From Kalymmatonema hyalinum WJT4-NPBG1 (lineage in GTDB: Bacteria; Cyanobacteriota; Cyanobacteriia; Cyanobacteriales; Nostocaceae): DNA of 53,442 nucleotides. The notes beneath the pieces were generated by a model, which saw only the letters and a list, made by a program, of their open reading frames with translations, was not told the origin of the DNA and searched no databases. The translations under genes and the position numbers were made by a program. Numbering within the stretch: the stretch's first letter is position 1; each line of letters starts with the position of its first letter. This document shows positions 42,345 to 51,274 of this stretch, one piece after another. The DNA lies in contig JAHHIB010000062.1 of NCBI GenBank assembly GCA_019359075.1, positions 1 through 53,442 of the forward strand, given 5' to 3'.

Positions 42345-43358
42345 ATGATTTCAGTTGAGCATCTAAGTAAAATATACGGTTCTACCCAAGGAATTACTGA
42401 TGTCACGTTCAACGTAGAACCAGGAGAGATTTTGGGGTTTTTGGGACCGAATGGCGCTGGCAAAACCACAACCATGCGGATTTTAGCCGGTTACCTACCA
42501 GCAACAAGTGGTACGGCTCGGATTGCGGGCTTTGACGTCCATGAAAATTCTCTGTTGGTGCGTCAACGGATTGGTTATTTACCAGAGACACCGCCGTTGT
42601 ATCCAGAGATGACGGTGGAGGGATTTTTGTATTTTGTGGCGCGGATTAAGGGAGTAAGAGCAGGCGATCGCACGAGCAAGGTAGCAGCAGCTATAGAACG
42701 CTGTAATTTACAAGACAAGCGCCACGTGATTATTCGCAAACTTTCTAAAGGATATCGCCAGAGAGTTGGTATTGCCCAAGCGATCGTCCACGATCCACCA
42801 GCCATCATTTTGGATGAACCCACAGTCGGACTTGATCCCCGGCAAATTATTGAGGTGCGAAATTTAATTAAAAGCCTTGCTGGGAGCCACACAATCATTC
42901 TTTCCACCCACATTTTGCCAGAAGTGAGCATGACCTGTAGCCGCGTGGCAATCATCAATCGTGGCAGAGTCGTAGCGACAGATACCCCTGAAAATCTCTT
43001 AACCCAGTTGACAAAAGGTTCAGGATATGAAATAGAAATTGAGGGAGAAGCTGCTCTAGCTAAACAGGTTCTGCAAAATGTACCAGGCGTGAGTTTGGTC
43101 GAATCAATTCCTGCTGTGGGAATGCACACTCATAGCGCCTTTAGGGAAAACCGAGGTTACCTGCGGGTGATATCGCAACCGGGAATGGAACCAGGAGGAG
43201 ATATTGCAACGGCGTTGATACGTGGAGGATTTGGTTTACATGAAATGCGGCGTGTTAGCGCTACTCTGGAAGATGTCTTTTTGCAACTAACAACAGAAGA
43301 AAAGAACTTGGAGACTGAGACAGAAATAGCAGAAGCCAACGAAGGAGAAGCTGCCTAA
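42345..43358 (+). CDS. ABC transporter ATPase, Gld/Nod-like operon
   Basis: 337 aa from the ATG at 42345 (MISVEHLSKIYG); upstream residues are not family-like. Walker A GPNGAGKTT, signature LSKGYRQRVG, Walker B AIILDEPTVGLDP and a switch histidine in STHILPE are all present. After about residue 225 comes the extra C-terminal region with RVSATLEDVFLQLTT usual in ABC-2 exporters. Four following genes run in the same direction, beginning with the permease whose ATG follows the TAA directly. The complex resembles the gliding-motility GldAFG system and similar extracellular-matrix or polysaccharide exporters; substrate unknown. Confidence 0.9.
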   Translation: MISVEHLSKIYGSTQGITDVTFNVEPGEILGFLGPNGAGKTTTMRILAGYLPATSGTARIAGFDVHENSLLVRQRIGYLPETPPLYPEMTVEGFLYFVARIKGVRAGDRTSKVAAAIERCNLQDKRHVIIRKLSKGYRQRVGIAQAIVHDPPAIILDEPTVGLDPRQIIEVRNLIKSLAGSHTIILSTHILPEVSMTCSRVAIINRGRVVATDTPENLLTQLTKGSGYEIEIEGEAALAKQVLQNVPGVSLVESIPAVGMHTHSAFRENRGYLRVISQPGMEPGGDIATALIRGGFGLHEMRRVSATLEDVFLQLTTEEKNLETETEIAEANEGEAA

Positions 43359-44171
43359 ATGGGTGTAGTACTGGGTAATATTATTGCCATTTATCGCCGA
43401 GAGTTACAGAGCTATTTTGTATCGCCTTTGGCATATGCAATTGCCGCCGTTTTTTGGTTTCTATCTGGGTTATTCTTCGTGCTCATTTTGATGGGACCAG
43501 AAGGCATTTTGCAAACAGTGGCTGCATTAGATTTACAAGGGCAACAATTTGGAGTGCCAGTTCCACCAATAGATGTACCTTACGAATTTGTTAGGGCATT
43601 TTTGGATCGCCTGGGGTGGTTGTTGTTGTTTTTGCTGCCAATACTCTCGATGGGACTTTATGCCGAAGAACGCAAACGCGGCACTTTGGAACTTTTAGCC
43701 ACATCACCAGTCACAAACTGGGCGGTAGCTGTCGGGAAATTATTAGGAGTGTTGACATTTTTCATCACAATGGTGATGCCTATGCTGGCATTAGAAGCTG
43801 TTGCTTTGAGTGGCTCAAATCCACCAATGCCGCCAGCCATTCCCTTACTAGGGCATTTGGCATTAATCTTACTAGCAGCAGCAATTTTGTCTTTGGGAAT
43901 GTTCATTTCCTCTTTGACAGACAGTACAATCTTGTCTGCCGTCCTCACATTCGCATTAGTTTTATTACTGTTGTTCGTTGATTTAATTGCCAAAAATATT
44001 GGTGGTTCTGTAGGAGAAGCCTTGAGTCATCTCTCGTTACTGAAACATTACAATACCTTAGTTCAAGGTATTTTCGATACCAGCAGCCTGATGTTATTTG
44101 CTAGTTACATCATTTTAGGCATCTTTCTCACAGCTCAATCAATTGATGCACTCCGCTTCCAACGTTCATAG
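43359..44171 (+). CDS. ABC-2 permease (GldF-like)
   Basis: 270 aa with six membrane segments (VSPLAYAIAAVFWFLSGLFFVLIL, WLLLFLLPILSMGLYA, VAVGKLLGVLTFFITMVMPM, LALILLAAAILSLGMFISSL, ILSAVLTFALVLLLLFVDLIA, MLFASYIILGIFLTAQS). The motif EERKRGTLELLATSPV is typical of ABC-2 permeases coupled to ATPases. It starts on the base after the stop of the ATPase gene, so both are one translational unit. It forms the channel half of the transporter in the inner membrane. Confidence 0.9.
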   Translation: MGVVLGNIIAIYRRELQSYFVSPLAYAIAAVFWFLSGLFFVLILMGPEGILQTVAALDLQGQQFGVPVPPIDVPYEFVRAFLDRLGWLLLFLLPILSMGLYAEERKRGTLELLATSPVTNWAVAVGKLLGVLTFFITMVMPMLALEAVALSGSNPPMPPAIPLLGHLALILLAAAILSLGMFISSLTDSTILSAVLTFALVLLLLFVDLIAKNIGGSVGEALSHLSLLKHYNTLVQGIFDTSSLMLFASYIILGIFLTAQSIDALRFQRS

Positions 44172-44202
44172 ACATTTATTATTAGTCATTAGCAGACAAA
44201 AA

Positions 44203-44223
44203 TAGACCTCTTGTAAAAGTCAA
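44203..44223. repeat. Single copy of the element-A terminal repeat
   Basis: TAGACCTCTTGTAAAAGTCA, running on by one more base, matches the end of element A (35938-36114) except at two positions. The rest of that element is missing here, so it is a solo or truncated end. Confidence 0.5.
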
Positions 44224-44238
44224 TGTTTTGGAAAATGG

Positions 44239-44293
44239 AACCACAGATGGACACAGATAGACACAGATGATTTATCTGCGTTTATCTGCGGTT
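44239..44293. repeat. Interspersed palindromic repeat (AACCACAGAT...ATCTGCGGTT)
   Basis: A 55-base sequence built of ACACAGAT units and their reverse complement (ATCTGCGTTTATCTGCGG), a dispersed repeat type in cyanobacteria. Related ACACAG sequence occurs at 7005-7030. Confidence 0.5.
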
Positions 44294-44347
44294 ATAAATA
44301 GCTTAAAACAAGATTTATGCGAGAAATATAATGACTAATGACAAAGA

Positions 44348-44379
44348 TGTAGAGACGCTTCAAACAGGGCGTCTCTACA
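44348..44379 (+). terminator. Hairpin repeat between permease and GldG-like gene
   Basis: Perfect 11-base arms TGTAGAGACGC (44348-44358) and GCGTCTCTACA (44369-44379) with a ten-base loop. This GTAGAGACGC repeat is scattered in cyanobacterial genomes. No T-tract follows, so it may be an mRNA structure rather than a terminator. Confidence 0.45.
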
Positions 44380-44393
44380 ATGACTCATAACTA

Positions 44394-46238
44394 ATGACTC
44401 ATAAAATGAAGACTATCGCTAAAAAGACACCTTGGAAATTTTTGTTTTGGTTTGGTCCGTTTCTAGTTGCTGCGGGCTTAACAGCTGGTTTGGTATCAAA
44501 TAATTGGGGAGTAATCCCATTAGGATTGATAATTTTAGGTTCTGTGATTATTGGGTTGTGGCTGTTATGGCAAAACAAGCAGAGTCACTGGTGGGGACAA
44601 CGTTCCACCCAAGCTGGTACTAATGCCTTAGTTGCGACTGTGGCAGTTTTGGCGATTTTAGGATTAATTAACTTCTTAGGGACTCGCTACCATACGCGAA
44701 TTGACTTAACAGAAACTAAGTTGTTTACTCTTGCTCCCCAGTCACGGGAATTGGTGCGTTCCTTACAAGTACCAGCAAAGGTATGGCTATTTGACCTCAA
44801 TCAAGACCCTGTAGACCGGGACTTGCTGGAAAATTATCATCGGCAAAGCTCAAAGTTTAATTTTGAGTACGTAGATCCGCAAGCTAGACCAGGACTTGCT
44901 CGCAAGTTTGGCGTTAAAGACTATGGAGAAGTTTACTTGGAATCTGGCGATAGACGGCAGTTGGTTCAGGTGGTCGGTCCCCAAGAACGCCTATCGGAAG
45001 TGAAGTTAACGAATCGCCTGCAACAAATCAGCAGCTTAGGTACAGCTAAAGTTTACTTTCTTCAAGGTCACGGGGAACACCAACTTTCAAACGGAGAGGG
45101 TGCAATATCGCAAGCAGTTCAGGCATTAAATGACAAAAATTACACCACCTCTCCCTTGAATCTGGCAGAAAAGCCTAGTGTTCCTCAAGATGCTGCTGTT
45201 GTCGTCGTTGCAGGTCCCAAAAGAGCGCTATTTGAAACTGAGATAAAAGCACTGCGGGACTACCTGAATCGAGGTGGCAATTTACTGCTGATGATTGATC
45301 CAAATACCGACCCCAAAGTTGAGAGTTTACTTGGCGAGTGGGGTGTGAAGTTAGATAATCGTTTGGCAGTTGATGCCTCTGGAAGTGTTGGGCTTGGTCC
45401 TGCGGCACCTTTAGTGACTCAATATGGAAAACACCCGATAACCAAAGATTTTGGCAATGGCATTTCTTTTTATCCCTTAGCACGACCGGTTGACACAACC
45501 CCAGTCGCTGGGATTGAGGTGACTCCCTTGTTGCTGACCAAACCTTATCCGAATAGCTGGGCAGAAAGTGACCAGGAAAGCGAAAACTTGCAGTTTAATC
45601 CCGAAAGCGATCGCAAAGGTCCACTGACATTGGGCGTAGCATTAACAAGGAAACCATCAGCCCAATCTGAAACCAAATCTAACCCTACACCCACACCTAC
45701 AGCTCCAGCAACCACTCAAACCCCAGCTAGTCCCACTCCCAGCGCCAAACCCACTACACTCCCAGCACCCACAGCAAAAACTGAGAGCAAACCTAGCCCC
45801 ACTCCCAGCGCCAAACCCACTACACTCCCAGCACCCACAGCAAAAACCGAGAGCAAAGCTAGCCCCACTCCCAGCGCCAAACCCACTGCACTCCCAGCAG
45901 CAGGGGTAACGACTCAAACTAAGGCTAGTCCCACTCCCTCATCTCCCCCCACTCCCTCATCTCCTTCCGCTGAGTCACGGATGGTAGTATTTGGAAATTC
46001 AGATTTCGCCATCAATGGCTTGTTTGATAAGCAGCTCAATGGAGATGTATTCCTCAACTCAGTCACTTGGTTGAGTCAGCAGGATCAGCAACCCCTTTCG
46101 ATTAGCCCTAAGGAAGCCAAAGACCGTCGCATCAACCTAACAGCAGCACAAGCGAATCTTTTAGAGTTGTCGTCTCTGTTAGTTTTACCCATGATAGGGT
46201 TGGTGGCAGCGGTTCTTCTCTGGTGGCTACGAAGGTAG
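44394..46238 (+). CDS. GldG-like membrane protein with proline-rich repeat linker
   Basis: 614 aa. Two N-terminal membrane helices (about 14-55), a third near 80-95, then a large extracytoplasmic domain of the GldG/ABC_transp_aux type (about 100-420: FTLAPQSRELVRSLQVPAKVW, VYFLQGHGEHQLS, RGGNLLLMIDPNTDPKV). A proline/threonine/serine/lysine linker with three copies of SPTPSAKPTTLPAPTAKTES follows (about 425-530). Then comes FGNSDFAINGLFDKQLNGDVF and a last helix near 595. It probably couples the ABC transporter to the periplasm. It is third in the operon, 222 bases after the permease. An ATG at 44406 is an alternative start. Confidence 0.88.
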   Translation: MTHKMKTIAKKTPWKFLFWFGPFLVAAGLTAGLVSNNWGVIPLGLIILGSVIIGLWLLWQNKQSHWWGQRSTQAGTNALVATVAVLAILGLINFLGTRYHTRIDLTETKLFTLAPQSRELVRSLQVPAKVWLFDLNQDPVDRDLLENYHRQSSKFNFEYVDPQARPGLARKFGVKDYGEVYLESGDRRQLVQVVGPQERLSEVKLTNRLQQISSLGTAKVYFLQGHGEHQLSNGEGAISQAVQALNDKNYTTSPLNLAEKPSVPQDAAVVVVAGPKRALFETEIKALRDYLNRGGNLLLMIDPNTDPKVESLLGEWGVKLDNRLAVDASGSVGLGPAAPLVTQYGKHPITKDFGNGISFYPLARPVDTTPVAGIEVTPLLLTKPYPNSWAESDQESENLQFNPESDRKGPLTLGVALTRKPSAQSETKSNPTPTPTAPATTQTPASPTPSAKPTTLPAPTAKTESKPSPTPSAKPTTLPAPTAKTESKASPTPSAKPTALPAAGVTTQTKASPTPSSPPTPSSPSAESRMVVFGNSDFAINGLFDKQLNGDVFLNSVTWLSQQDQQPLSISPKEAKDRRINLTAAQANLLELSSLLVLPMIGLVAAVLLWWLRR

Positions 46239-46317
46239 ACAAATTATGAATTATAAATTATGAATTATGAAAACTTTTATCATTCATAATTCATAACTCC
46301 TCTTTCTTAACTCATCT
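46239..46317. repeat. ATGAATT heptamer repeat between GldG-like and DUF4340 genes
   Basis: Four near-perfect ATGAATT-type units (46246-46270) followed by the reverse complement CATAATT units (46283-46301), which could fold into an AT-rich hairpin. Its intergenic position suggests a dispersed repeat. Confidence 0.5.
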
Positions 46318-46944
46318 ATGAAGCTACAAAAAACGACTTTAATTTTGATACTGCTAGCGTTGGGTTTAGGTGGTTTTGTTTACTTCTATGAAATTAAAGG
46401 TACGCCTCAGCGAGAGGAAATAAAGGAGAACAAGCAGCAAATTTTCTCCTTTAAAGAGGACGATGTGCAGTCTTTGACTGTCAAAACTAAAAATCAGACT
46501 CTAAATTTGGAACGTAGTGGCAAGTCTGATGGAAGCAAGTGGGAGATAAAATCTCCTGAAATCGCACCAGCAAGTAACGCTATTGTAGGTTATTTGATGA
46601 ATTTGCTCGTAGAAGGAAAGAGTGAGCGGATGATATCCATCCCAGCTAACGAGCTTACAGAATTTAGTTTAGATCAGCCTCAAGCAACGATTGATATAAA
46701 ACTCAAGAATCAGAAAACACATCAGTTGATTTTAGGTAAGCCTGACTTTAACCGCCGTTTCATGTATGCTCAAGCTGACCCTCCCGCAAAACCAGATGGA
46801 AATGTTAATGTCCTGTTAGTATCTACAGATTTTGAAAATGCTGTCAATCGAGAACTGTCAGAGTGGAAACAACTCCAACCTATAAATGATAGTGTGAAGC
46901 CTACCCCCAATGCTGATAAACCTACTCCAGCAAACAGCAAATAG
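46318..46944 (+). CDS. DUF4340 family protein of the Gld-like operon
   Basis: 208 aa with one N-terminal membrane helix (TTLILILLALGLGGFVYFYE, 7-26) and an extracytoplasmic domain (FSFKEDDVQSLTVKTKNQTLNLERSG ... EFSLDQPQATIDIKLKNQKTHQLILGKPDFNRRFMYAQ). DUF4340 proteins are the usual fourth partner of GldG-like genes in ABC-2 operons. The tail is proline-rich. It lies 79 bases after the GldG-like gene. Function is unknown beyond the shared operon. Confidence 0.87.
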   Translation: MKLQKTTLILILLALGLGGFVYFYEIKGTPQREEIKENKQQIFSFKEDDVQSLTVKTKNQTLNLERSGKSDGSKWEIKSPEIAPASNAIVGYLMNLLVEGKSERMISIPANELTEFSLDQPQATIDIKLKNQKTHQLILGKPDFNRRFMYAQADPPAKPDGNVNVLLVSTDFENAVNRELSEWKQLQPINDSVKPTPNADKPTPANSK

Positions 46945-46993
46945 CAGCTTTATTTTGATGTAGCCCGATGGCACAATCATTTTTTACTTGATA

Positions 46994-47266
46994 TCAGTCG
47001 TCATGGCTGCCAACTTTACGTTGCTTTATGATTAAATCGATGACGTTCTTGTGCTTTTTATGGAACTTAAGTAGTTCCAAATAAGCAAAAGGAACAACTA
47101 TAGGCCATAAAATAGTACCTATGACCAAAATGACAATAGAAAATAAGCGCAGATCTGAATCCATCTCTTCATCTGCTAGAAAAAATACTAGCCATTCATT
47201 GAAGAAACAGCAAGCCATTATCAAGTAAACTATAATTGCTAAATTAACGATCAATATTGGTGCCAT
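46994..47266 (-). CDS. Small hypothetical membrane protein
   Basis: 90 aa with two membrane helices (ILIVNLAIIVYLIMACCFF and LRLFSIVILVIGTILWPIVVPFAYLEL), a charged loop (LADEEMDSD) and a basic tail (FHKKHKNVIDLIIKQRKVG). The ATG at 47266 lies in a plausible context, and the hydrophobic pattern supports coding. It is convergent with the Gld-like operon. No family recognised. Confidence 0.6.
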   Translation of the reverse strand: MAPILIVNLAIIVYLIMACCFFNEWLVFFLADEEMDSDLRLFSIVILVIGTILWPIVVPFAYLELLKFHKKHKNVIDLIIKQRKVGSHDD

Positions 47267-47951
47267 GATATGGTTGTAAATAAAACTAAGCCAGGCAGTA
47301 CACTTGCCTCATGTTTGTCGCAATACCCTGGTACATATATACAAATCTTATCTGATCTTATCTGAATTATCTCTGTATAGTATGTCTTCTACGATACTTC
47401 TTAATTTCTAGGAACGTCTGGCTTAAAGTACTATCCAAGTTTATTCTATACAAAATAAAATTGTGTGTGATTTTTACTCTCGTTTCTCCAATTAGCACTT
47501 AGCTATAGCTGCTCAACGTTTCAAGGTTAAAAAAACAAATTGTCAAAATTATTACCATTATAATAACGATTAAGCGGCTGTACAGATACTCTACCTCAAA
47601 ACTTTCAGAGCTATAGATTTGTGGAAGCAGCCAGTGTAGTGATTTCACGCAACATTAATGCTACTGAGTGTAAGTGATTAATTCAAAAAATCACTGACAC
47701 TCACTTATGCTTTTTGGTTAAAGGTAGCTATCTTAAATTATTTTCTATAGAATAAATACAATTTATGTAAATTTAAAAATTAAACAATATTTTTTATTAA
47801 CTCAATTCCATTGAAAATTTATTCATTTTCAATGAAATTGAGTGTCAAATTCAGAAGTTCTTTTATCAAGGAAAGTGTATAAAATGACTTGGTATAAATA
47901 ATTTTACTTAAAAGTCGTTGTCTAAAGTATCCTTAGTCATTGAATGTATCC
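47267..47951. other. Intergenic region with two hairpins before purU
   Basis: About 685 AT-rich bases. Hairpin 1 has arms 47666-47679 and 47689-47702 (14 bases, one mismatch). Hairpin 2 has arms 47802-47818 and 47827-47843 (17 bases, one mismatch) with an eight-base loop, 109 bases before the purU ATG. They might shape the leader of purU or end the upstream minus-strand gene. No recognised riboswitch. Confidence 0.5.
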
Positions 47952-48806
47952 ATGACAAGTCCAACAGCAACATTGCTAATTTCCTGTCCCGATCAAAGAG
48001 GGTTGGTCGCAAAAATTGCCAATTTCATCTACGCTAATGGTGGTAATATTATTCATGCAGATCAGCATACAGACTTTGCAGCAGGATTATTTCTTACCCG
48101 CATTGAATGGCAGTTAGATGAGTTTAATTTGCCGCGTGACTTAATTGCACCAGCATTTAATGCCATTGCTCAACCATTGCAAGCCAAATGGGAATTGCAT
48201 TTTTCCGATACTGTGCGGCGCATTGCGATTTGGGTGAGTCGTCAAGACCATTGTCTATTTGACTTGATTTGGCGACAACGTGCAAAAGAATTTACTGCTG
48301 AGATTCCTTTGATTATCAGCAATCATCCTGATTTAAAAGTGGTAGCAGAGCAGTTTGGTATCGAGTATTACCACGTTCCTATCACAAGAGAAAACAAACA
48401 AGAACAAGAAGCTAAGCAACTGGAATTGCTACAGCAGTACAAAATAGATTTAGTTGTATTGGCAAAATATATGCAAATTCTGAGTGGAGAATTTATTGCC
48501 AAATTTCCACAAGTGATTAATATTCATCATTCATTTTTACCAGCTTTTGTTGGGGCAAATCCTTATCACAAAGCTTTTGAACGTGGTGTGAAAATTATCG
48601 GTGCAACCTCTCATTATGTGACTGATAATTTAGATGCAGGACCAATTATTGAGCAAGATGTGGCGCGAGTCAGTCACCGCGATGAAGTTGAGGATTTGAT
48701 TAGAAAAGGTAAGGATTTGGAGAGAGTTGTATTAGCAAGGGCAGTGCGTTTGCACTTGCAGAATCGTGTATTGGTGTATGGCAATAGGACAGTAGTGTTT
48801 GAATGA
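47952..48806 (+). CDS. purU: Formyltetrahydrofolate deformylase
   Basis: 284 aa from the ATG at 47952 (MTSPTATLLISCPDQRG); a TTG at 47940 would add four residues. It hydrolyses 10-formyl-THF to THF and formate, balancing one-carbon units for purine and glycine metabolism. The N-terminal ACT domain (LLISCPDQRGLVAKIANFIYANGGNI) is followed by the formyltransferase core with NIHHSFLPAFVGANPYHKAFERG (active-site N and H) and DAGPIIEQDVARVSH (active-site D). All key residues are present and length is normal. Single gene with a long structured leader. Confidence 0.93.
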   Translation: MTSPTATLLISCPDQRGLVAKIANFIYANGGNIIHADQHTDFAAGLFLTRIEWQLDEFNLPRDLIAPAFNAIAQPLQAKWELHFSDTVRRIAIWVSRQDHCLFDLIWRQRAKEFTAEIPLIISNHPDLKVVAEQFGIEYYHVPITRENKQEQEAKQLELLQQYKIDLVVLAKYMQILSGEFIAKFPQVINIHHSFLPAFVGANPYHKAFERGVKIIGATSHYVTDNLDAGPIIEQDVARVSHRDEVEDLIRKGKDLERVVLARAVRLHLQNRVLVYGNRTVVFE

Positions 48807-49311
48807 ACTTGACACAAAGACACGGAGACACCAGGACGCGGGGATAAAAAAGTCGCCCACGAGGGACGAGGTTTCAACCTTCCTTGAGAAAAGATTCCGC
48901 CCACGTAGACGGAACGCTTTCGGTGCAGCTGCGGTGGAGGTTTAGCCACTCGCTCCCACTGCTAATGACCAAAAAAGAAAAGGCTTCGCGGCTCGACTGA
49001 GCGTTCGACTGAGCTCACGCCGAAGTCTTCGCCGAACGTCCGTGAGCTCAGCGGCTCGAGTGAGCCTTCGCCGAACTCCGAACGGATATAAGCCCCCAAC
49101 TTATGGTATAGAGAATAAAAAATGCGGAGCAACTTTATTCAAGCCCCTGGATTCATCCGTCGGGTCTTCAATTTTGAATTTTGAATTTTGAATTTTGAAT
49201 TCGCCGTTCGCGTAGCGTGCCCGGAGGGCTTAGGGGCTGACTCCTCTCGGTGTCGCCGTGTCTCCCCATGTGAGTGTCCTGTTCGTAAACTTGGTGTGTT
49301 TGTGCCTCTAA
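48807..49311. repeat. Intergenic block of scrambled GC-rich repeats
   Basis: About 500 bases. It contains direct and inverted copies of CGACTGAGC / CGTGAGCTCAGCGGCTCGAG (48990-49065), HIP-like CGTTCGCGTAGCGTGCC (49205), and a tandem TTTTGAA heptamer run (49171-49200). No family-like protein is seen in any frame. It looks like a site where several small repeats have inserted into each other. Confidence 0.5.
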
Positions 49312-49851
49312 CTAATCAGAAGGTAGGGAATTTTCAGCTAACGGTTGCGTTTTTCCTTCTATTTTTTCGGAGTTACTAATTCTAGTGTTTTCCAAAACAT
49401 GAGGCACCCAAGGTAAAGCGACAAAAATTACCCCTAAAACGACTAAAAATACAGAAATTCCAAAAATTTGGTCACGAGGAATTTCGAGGACACCGCGTAA
49501 AATAACTTCTCGCAAAGCAGAAACAATGGTAATTTCCACTGCTGCTCCTACGGATATTTGTTGTACTTGCAAGTAATCAAGTAACAAGCGAAATAACTCT
49601 ACCAAAATCAAAATGAACAAGATATCAGATGTTACTTGTCGTAAATCCAATGGATGCAAAAAAGAGGAGAACATATCTCCCAGTCGTATAAGCATCACAC
49701 AGAATAAACCAAGGCATAGAGAAATAATGATAAAGTCTTGAAAAATCTCCAGGTTACGTACAATTCTATCTCGCTGGAACAAATTGTTTAACCCTGTAAT
49801 CAGCCGTTTTGGCATGGTATCTCCGGACAGTGTAGGTTCGTCCAGATCCAT
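49312..49851 (-). CDS. PsiE-family phosphate-starvation-inducible membrane protein
   Basis: 179 aa from the ATG at 49851 (MDLDEPTLSGD); upstream residues come from a low-complexity frame. Four membrane helices are visible (FQDFIIISLCLGLFCVMLI, ILFILILVELFRLLLDYL, ISVGAAVEITIVSALREVIL, ISVFLVVLGVIFVALPW), with the family pattern LVELFRLLLDYL ... VGAAVEITIVSALREVILRG. PsiE proteins are induced by phosphate starvation in E. coli; function is unknown. A further ATG at 49815 (MPKRLITG) is possible. No operon link to the catalase-like gene, which ends with its own terminator upstream. Confidence 0.85.
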   Translation of the reverse strand: MDLDEPTLSGDTMPKRLITGLNNLFQRDRIVRNLEIFQDFIIISLCLGLFCVMLIRLGDMFSSFLHPLDLRQVTSDILFILILVELFRLLLDYLQVQQISVGAAVEITIVSALREVILRGVLEIPRDQIFGISVFLVVLGVIFVALPWVPHVLENTRISNSEKIEGKTQPLAENSLPSD

Positions 49852-49976
49852 GATAAGCAATTTAAAATTTAAAATCCAAAACGACAAAATTTGGTTTTGA
49901 TAGTCATTTCAGTAAATAAACTGAGTCAAGGACAAAAAAATATCATCTCTAGGAATTAAACGAGTATAAAAACTAA

Positions 49977-49998
49977 AAAGCCTGCTTAAGCAGACTTT
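49977..49998 (-). terminator. Rho-independent terminator of the oxylipin gene pair
   Basis: On the minus strand AAAGTCTGCTTAAGCAGGCTTT (only partly shown: nine-base arms around TTAA, one weak pair) is followed by TTAGTTTTT. It starts 46 bases after the stop of the catalase-related gene. Confidence 0.75.
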
Positions 49999-50043
49999 GT
50001 TTGTATAGCTTTATCCTTTTCATATGCGAGCATTACACGAACA

Positions 50044-51111
50044 CTATTTACTACCAAAAAGTGCAAATAATTCTTCATCAGTAGGTTCAAGTTTGGAAAC
50101 ACCATTCAATTCATGCCGAAGCTGAGAAATTGATTCATATATTTGCTTGCGAGCGCGGTTCGTGTTACCTAATGGTTGATGTTCTGGTAAGGAATGCCAC
50201 GGATTGTAAGATAGATTCTCACAAAACTCCATTTGTTCGCGAGAGTCAAATTTTTGAGGAGGAACTTTGATAGTAGCGACTTTGTGAAAAGGAGATTTCC
50301 ATTCAACAGATGAATCTTCAATAGGCATTTTTTCAGCGTCTGTTTGAAACTGAATCAAAAAATCAAAACTAGATCCTTTACTGTTTAAATGCTCGACCAT
50401 TGCCTCACGGAGATAGTTGGGAGACTTAGAAACTTGCCTACCCGTAATATTCTCAGCAGAGGGTTTTGCCGAAAATTTAATTGCTCTATCACCAAATTTG
50501 TACGGCGTCATGCTCCAATATTGAATTTCCAGAGGACTGACAATCTTTTTACTCTGAATTGACCTGGCAATTATCAATTCTTGCAAACGCCATTTCAATG
50601 GATTGAAACCAGGCAAGAAAAATTTTAATGGTATAGTACCCTTTGCTGCTCTAATAGCAGCAAAAAACTCAACGTAATCTTGGAGATTGCGTATGAGAAA
50701 TACAGGATGGTTGACCAAAATAAAGTCTTGAGTGTTCTTTTCGTCTTCAACCAGCTTCTCGCCTTCCACACCCAAGAGTTTCACTGCCATACCTCGACCA
50801 TCACCTTTTGTATCAGGTTGGGCTGCATTTCCTGAAGCGTTGGAAAAGCGAATACACGCAGTAAACATCTTTCCTGGTTCTTTGAAAACGCCAACTTTCA
50901 TTTCTTCCGGTAAGTTGGTTTCAACAATAAATTCCCCTTTAACACAACCATGATGTTTAGCGTGAGCATCTCGTCGGGCTGGGCGATCGCCAGCTTGATA
51001 GTTTTGCTCAATCTGCTGTCTGGTCATTTGTTCAATGGCTTCGATAGCAGACGCCTCGTCTGGTGTTGGATATTCCCTACCAAGTTCTAATTTGCCTTTT
51101 TGAGTTTGCAT
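50044..51111 (-). CDS. Catalase-related hydroperoxide-metabolising haem protein
   Basis: 355 aa, much shorter than true catalases (about 480-750). Distal-side motif AKHHGCVKGEF (51-61), RFSNASGN (88-95) with the catalytic Asn, DGRGMAVKLLG (104-114) and NHPVF (134-138) match the catalase-related allene oxide synthase/hydroperoxide lyase group. The proximal ligand is Tyr325 in RARKQIY (RxxxY). Such proteins act on fatty-acid hydroperoxides, not on hydrogen peroxide. It lies 163 bases downstream of the cyclooxygenase-like gene on the same strand. In Nostoc punctiforme the equivalent pair makes and cleaves a 10S-hydroperoxide of linoleate. No signal peptide: cytosolic or membrane-peripheral. Confidence 0.85.
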   Translation of the reverse strand: MQTQKGKLELGREYPTPDEASAIEAIEQMTRQQIEQNYQAGDRPARRDAHAKHHGCVKGEFIVETNLPEEMKVGVFKEPGKMFTACIRFSNASGNAAQPDTKGDGRGMAVKLLGVEGEKLVEDEKNTQDFILVNHPVFLIRNLQDYVEFFAAIRAAKGTIPLKFFLPGFNPLKWRLQELIIARSIQSKKIVSPLEIQYWSMTPYKFGDRAIKFSAKPSAENITGRQVSKSPNYLREAMVEHLNSKGSSFDFLIQFQTDAEKMPIEDSSVEWKSPFHKVATIKVPPQKFDSREQMEFCENLSYNPWHSLPEHQPLGNTNRARKQIYESISQLRHELNGVSKLEPTDEELFALFGSK

Positions 51112-51274
51112 AGATCAGTTTTGGGTAGTGGGGAAGAGAAATTCGTATTTTGCACCGAGTCGTCTATCAATTTTGATTTGAAGGGTTCGTAGTAAGCGCT
51201 GTCTTCGCTAAAGCGCTTACTACAACAAAAGAAAAAAGGCAAAAGATATAATTTCTCTTTTGACTTTTGACTTT

